The position numbers were made by a program, and so were the translations under genes. 36,787 nt of DNA from Synechococcus sp. SB0668_bin_13 (GTDB lineage: Bacteria > Cyanobacteriota > Cyanobacteriia > PCC-6307 > Cyanobiaceae). Below, piece by piece: positions 34,622 to 36,787 of the stretch. The DNA lies in NCBI GenBank assembly GCA_009836025.1, contig VXWH01000133.1, forward strand, positions 1 to 36,787, given 5' to 3'. How positions within the stretch are numbered: the stretch's first letter is position 1; each line of letters begins with the position of its first letter. Below the pieces are notes generated by a model, which saw only the letters and a list, made by a program, of their open reading frames with translations, was not told the origin of the DNA and searched no databases.

Positions 34622-34819
34622 ATGATTGTGGGAGCAGGTGTGGTGGCGGGCGTTGCAGCAACTACTGCAGGGACAGCAGGTGGAGTGGCGGGCGCAGCGG
34701 CAGGTTCTCACGCCGGAATTGCTGCTTTTGGAGCTGCTTTCCCGGCCACATGGCCCGGCCTTGTAGCCGGCGGGCTGGTTGCAGGGCTTGGAGTCGCCGT
34801 GGTTGGAGTTGTGGAGTAG
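34622..34819 (+). CDS. Small glycine/alanine-rich membrane peptide (glycine zipper)
   Basis: 65 aa from ATG 34622 with GAGG about 9 bp upstream. It is almost entirely Gly, Ala and Val: MIVGAGVVAGVAATTAG, then GGVAGAAAGSHAGIAAFG and the end GLVAGGLVAGLGVAVVGVVE. Two hydrophobic helices with GxxxG spacing are likely. Pro-Ala-Thr-Trp-Pro separates them. The function is unknown. It resembles pore-forming or bacteriocin-like peptides in composition but has no typical double-glycine leader and no processing gene nearby, so this is only a possibility. Confidence 0.55.
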   Translation: MIVGAGVVAGVAATTAGTAGGVAGAAAGSHAGIAAFGAAFPATWPGLVAGGLVAGLGVAVVGVVE

Positions 34820-34958
34820 TGCATCCAGTGCTAACAGGCGCGCCAAGTGAAAATCGGCCCAGTCGCCTAGGTGGTGTTGAGGCAGCCGAGCCTGCTTCCC
34901 TGCTCCTGCTGGTGGTGTGAGTTGGCACACCCAATGGATGCTGCGGACAGCTTCTCGG

Positions 34959-35978
34959 TCAAGTCCCCGACGCAGCCGGCAGGTTCAAGAGGCCCTGGGC
35001 CTGCTCCACGGCCACATCCGCCAGGTCGGAATGTTGATGCAGGGGCTTGCCCCGCGCCTGGGCAGCCGTCAACCAGGGGCTCAGCAGTTGGCGGGCGGCG
35101 CCGCCAAAGGCCATGCCCGCCACCGCCGGAGGCTTCTCTCCGCCGCCAGACAAGCCCTGGCGCTCCAGAAGCGTCTGGGTGTGTCTGTTGACGCCTCCGG
35201 CCACCTGCAACAGTCCCGGTGGACCATGGCGAGACACGCCAAGGGCCAACGCCACGGCGGCATGGGCCGTGCCCCGTCCCAGGTCCCCACTCATGGGGCG
35301 GCCGTCCAGTTGCCAGAGATGGGGGACCGGCTGCTTCGCAAGCAACCCGTGCAGTTGCCACAGATAAGGAATCAACTGGGACAGGGGGCCGCCGGCACTC
35401 ACCGCCAACAGCCGCAACCGGGGCAGCAGGGGTTGTAGCAAGGTCAGGAGTTGGGTGAACGGGGCGACGGCGCCAGGTCGGGTGTGAATTTCCAGGGCGT
35501 CCGGTTGGCACGCCTCCAGGACCTCCAGCAACCGGGAGCGCTCCAAACGCCATGGCCGCTCCTCAATCAGGCCCAGGGGGCACGCCGCCAGGCAACGGCC
35601 ACAGCCATAACAGCGGGCCATGGCCACACCCGCCGTTGAAATGGCCGCCACGGGGCAGGCGGCCTCACAGGGGCGGGGGCAGTCTTCGGGGCAATGGCGG
35701 GGATCAAAACGGGCTTTACGGAAATGGGAATCCGTGTCGTCGTTGAGGCTCACCATGAGCCAAGGGGGTGGTTGCCCCGGCTTGAGCGCCGCGGCGATGC
35801 CCTGGCGGGCGGCGGCCGCCACCGCCGGATCCGGAGCCACGTCAATGCAATGGATGCCGGCGCGGGTGTACACCCAGGCCAGATCCGTAATGGCGGCCAG
35901 GTCCTGATTGCTGGCGCCGCAGATCAACTTGCGCCAACAACCATGGCGCAAAGCATCTTCAGGGGCGTAGCCCGACAC
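34959..35978 (-). CDS. ldpA: LdpA, light-dependent period protein (Fe-S)
   Basis: 339 aa from GTG 35978, 4 bp after the ndhN stop; the longer upstream frame is only ndhN in another frame. Starts VSGYAPEDALRHGCWRKLIC. Contains WLMVSLNDDTDSHFRKARFD, then two Fe-S motifs: CPEDCPRPCEAACP and CYGCGRCLAACP. LdpA senses redox state and adjusts the circadian clock period to light in Synechococcus elongatus. The ndhN-ldpA order is conserved in cyanobacteria. Confidence 0.92.
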   Translation of the reverse strand: MSGYAPEDALRHGCWRKLICGASNQDLAAITDLAWVYTRAGIHCIDVAPDPAVAAAARQGIAAALKPGQPPPWLMVSLNDDTDSHFRKARFDPRHCPEDCPRPCEAACPVAAISTAGVAMARCYGCGRCLAACPLGLIEERPWRLERSRLLEVLEACQPDALEIHTRPGAVAPFTQLLTLLQPLLPRLRLLAVSAGGPLSQLIPYLWQLHGLLAKQPVPHLWQLDGRPMSGDLGRGTAHAAVALALGVSRHGPPGLLQVAGGVNRHTQTLLERQGLSGGGEKPPAVAGMAFGGAARQLLSPWLTAAQARGKPLHQHSDLADVAVEQAQGLLNLPAASGT

Positions 35979-35982
35979 GACA

Positions 35983-36444
35983 TCAGGCCGCCAACGCCTC
36001 AGCCAGGGGCTGCCAGCGCAGCGTCCGGCTCCCCCCCAGTTCACAGACAACATACAGGCCGGGGTAGCGCCGGGGTAGTTCCACGAAGGTGTCCAACTCC
36101 GCCCGGCTGAGCACCTGGGCCTCCAGGAGCCACAGCAGCACCGGCTTGTCCGTTTGGAGTTGGGGCATGAGTTGGGGCAGGGCCATGGAGACAGTGCCCA
36201 CGGCAGCCGTGCCGCCAATGCTCTGATGCCCCAGGTGGGGCGGACGGACCCCATGGAGACCCAGGAGAAACGTCTCCGGATCCCCCAGGCCCCGGGCCGA
36301 GCACAGTTGAGCGGCATAGCCTGCTGCCCGGAGGCGGCGCAGCAGGCGGGTCTCGAAGCCCCCCTCCGGCGGGGCCGTGACGGCCATGGCGCCATGGCGC
36401 TCCAGATCCTTGCGAAAGCGGCGGATGCCTAGCAGCAGTGGCAT
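35983..36444 (-). CDS. ndhN: NAD(P)H-quinone oxidoreductase subunit N
   Basis: 153 aa. Peripheral subunit of the cyanobacterial NDH-1 complex on thylakoids. The start ATG 36444 gives MPLLLGIRRFRKDLERHG; the family blocks ETRLLRRLRAAGY, SARGLGDPETFL, GVRPPHLGHQSIG and KPVLLWLLEAQVLSRAEL are all present, and it ends RTLRWQPLAEALAA. The length is normal. It is followed by ldpA in the same operon. Confidence 0.95.
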   Translation of the reverse strand: MPLLLGIRRFRKDLERHGAMAVTAPPEGGFETRLLRRLRAAGYAAQLCSARGLGDPETFLLGLHGVRPPHLGHQSIGGTAAVGTVSMALPQLMPQLQTDKPVLLWLLEAQVLSRAELDTFVELPRRYPGLYVVCELGGSRTLRWQPLAEALAA

Positions 36445-36516
36445 GGGAGAGGTGGCTTGGAGGGAGGTAGTTGTCCGTCCACTTTGGCAAAGCGTGATCC
36501 TACGCTGAGGGCTGCC

Positions 36517-36544
36517 TTGACATGAGAGGGGCGTCTCCTAAAAT
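36517..36544 (+). promoter_or_regulatory. Strong sigma70-type promoter
   Basis: Consensus TTGACA (36517-36522) and TAAAAT (36539-36544) are 16 bp apart, with GAGA...TCTC symmetry in the spacer. The next AT-rich sequence leads into the lipoprotein gene with a leader of about 120 nt. It is the best promoter match in the window. Confidence 0.6.
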
Positions 36545-36671
36545 AAATATGTACATGCTGTCGAAACGTGCTTTCTGCTCTCCATGCCATGCTTCGCTTC
36601 ACTAGCCCCCCGCCCCGAAGGCGGTGCCAGATATGGAATTTGAGGGAATTTTAATTTTAAGAACGTCACCA

Positions 36672-36787
36672 ATGACTCAAGAGGCCCGCCCCGTCGGTTC
36701 TGCTCGTCGCTTCTGCTCGCGTGTCCTCCTGGCGTTGCCCCTTGTTCTGCTAGCTGCCTGTGGTGGTGGTGGCAGCAGTGGTGGGGG
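36672..36787 (+). CDS. Lipoprotein, N-terminal part only (cut by window end)
   Basis: Starts MTQEARPVGSARRFCSRVLL and continues with a hydrophobic core to lipobox LLAAC followed by a run of Gly and Ser, so it is an exported lipoprotein, processed by LspA. The first 38 codons are visible; the family cannot be told. A strong promoter and an AT-rich leader precede it. Confidence 0.7.
   Translation, partial: MTQEARPVGSARRFCSRVLLALPLVLLAACGGGGSSGG

Noticed and set aside
35979-36395. N-terminal extension of LdpA
   Set aside because: It is ndhN read in another frame; LdpA similarity starts at the GTG 35978.

Overview
The window looks like the chromosome of a GC-rich unicellular picocyanobacterium of the Synechococcus/Prochlorococcus/Cyanobium group. 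The support is a phycobilisome rod-core linker (CpcG), a CpcS-type bilin lyase, NdhN-LdpA, PxcA, Psb32, SipA, Ycf45 and the tig-clpX-dnaX and asd-dapA-rnj blocks, all typical of that lineage. The many decayed insertion sequences, an acquired methyltransferase and the high GC resemble the sponge-associated 'Candidatus Synechococcus spongiarum' more than free-living marine Synechococcus. That species assignment is an inference; no marker gene was searched.

Layout. 1-11.3 kb is housekeeping: dnaX, clpX and tig on the minus strand (with clpP missing between clpX and tig), then asd-dapA-rnj (lysine pathway and RNase J), a HAD phosphatase-like gene and recA on the plus strand. 11.3-12.0 kb is a small decay zone holding an IS5-family transposase remnant, a gene fragment and a 193-bp element with 20-bp terminal inverted repeats. 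12.0-20.0 kb is envelope and photosynthesis-support genes: a small membrane protein, then bioY-lspA-GTPase, sipA, an inactive M16 peptidase, a CCB-type cytochrome b6f assembly protein, and the plus-strand run terB-like, psb32, pxcA, cobU.

20.0-26.4 kb is the accessory region. It contains a DNA methyltransferase fused to an HNH nuclease domain, a non-coding structured segment, an IS630 transposase remnant, a cysteine-rich Crp/Fnr-type regulator, and an iron-related pair (di-haem oxidoreductase and imelysin/IrpA lipoprotein). It ends in a chimaera of a broken response regulator and a broken second methyltransferase. Four copies of one dispersed repeat family (11.7, 20.0, 21.9 and 25.7 kb) occur in the two decay zones, and some of them cap broken or altered gene ends.

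26.4-36.8 kb returns to conserved cyanobacterial genes: a membrane protein, an ABC1/UbiB kinase, an MscS channel, a 58-aa membrane peptide, a DUF4912 protein, cpcG, cpcS, tRNA-Gln(TTG), ycf45, a glycine-rich 65-aa peptide, ldpA and ndhN. The window closes with a strong promoter and the start of a lipoprotein gene.

The most unusual items are the methyltransferase-HNH fusion, the repeat family that looks like a MITE and seems linked to IS630, the Crp-like regulator with 9-bp direct repeats inside its own promoter beside iron genes, and the loss of clpP from a normally conserved locus.
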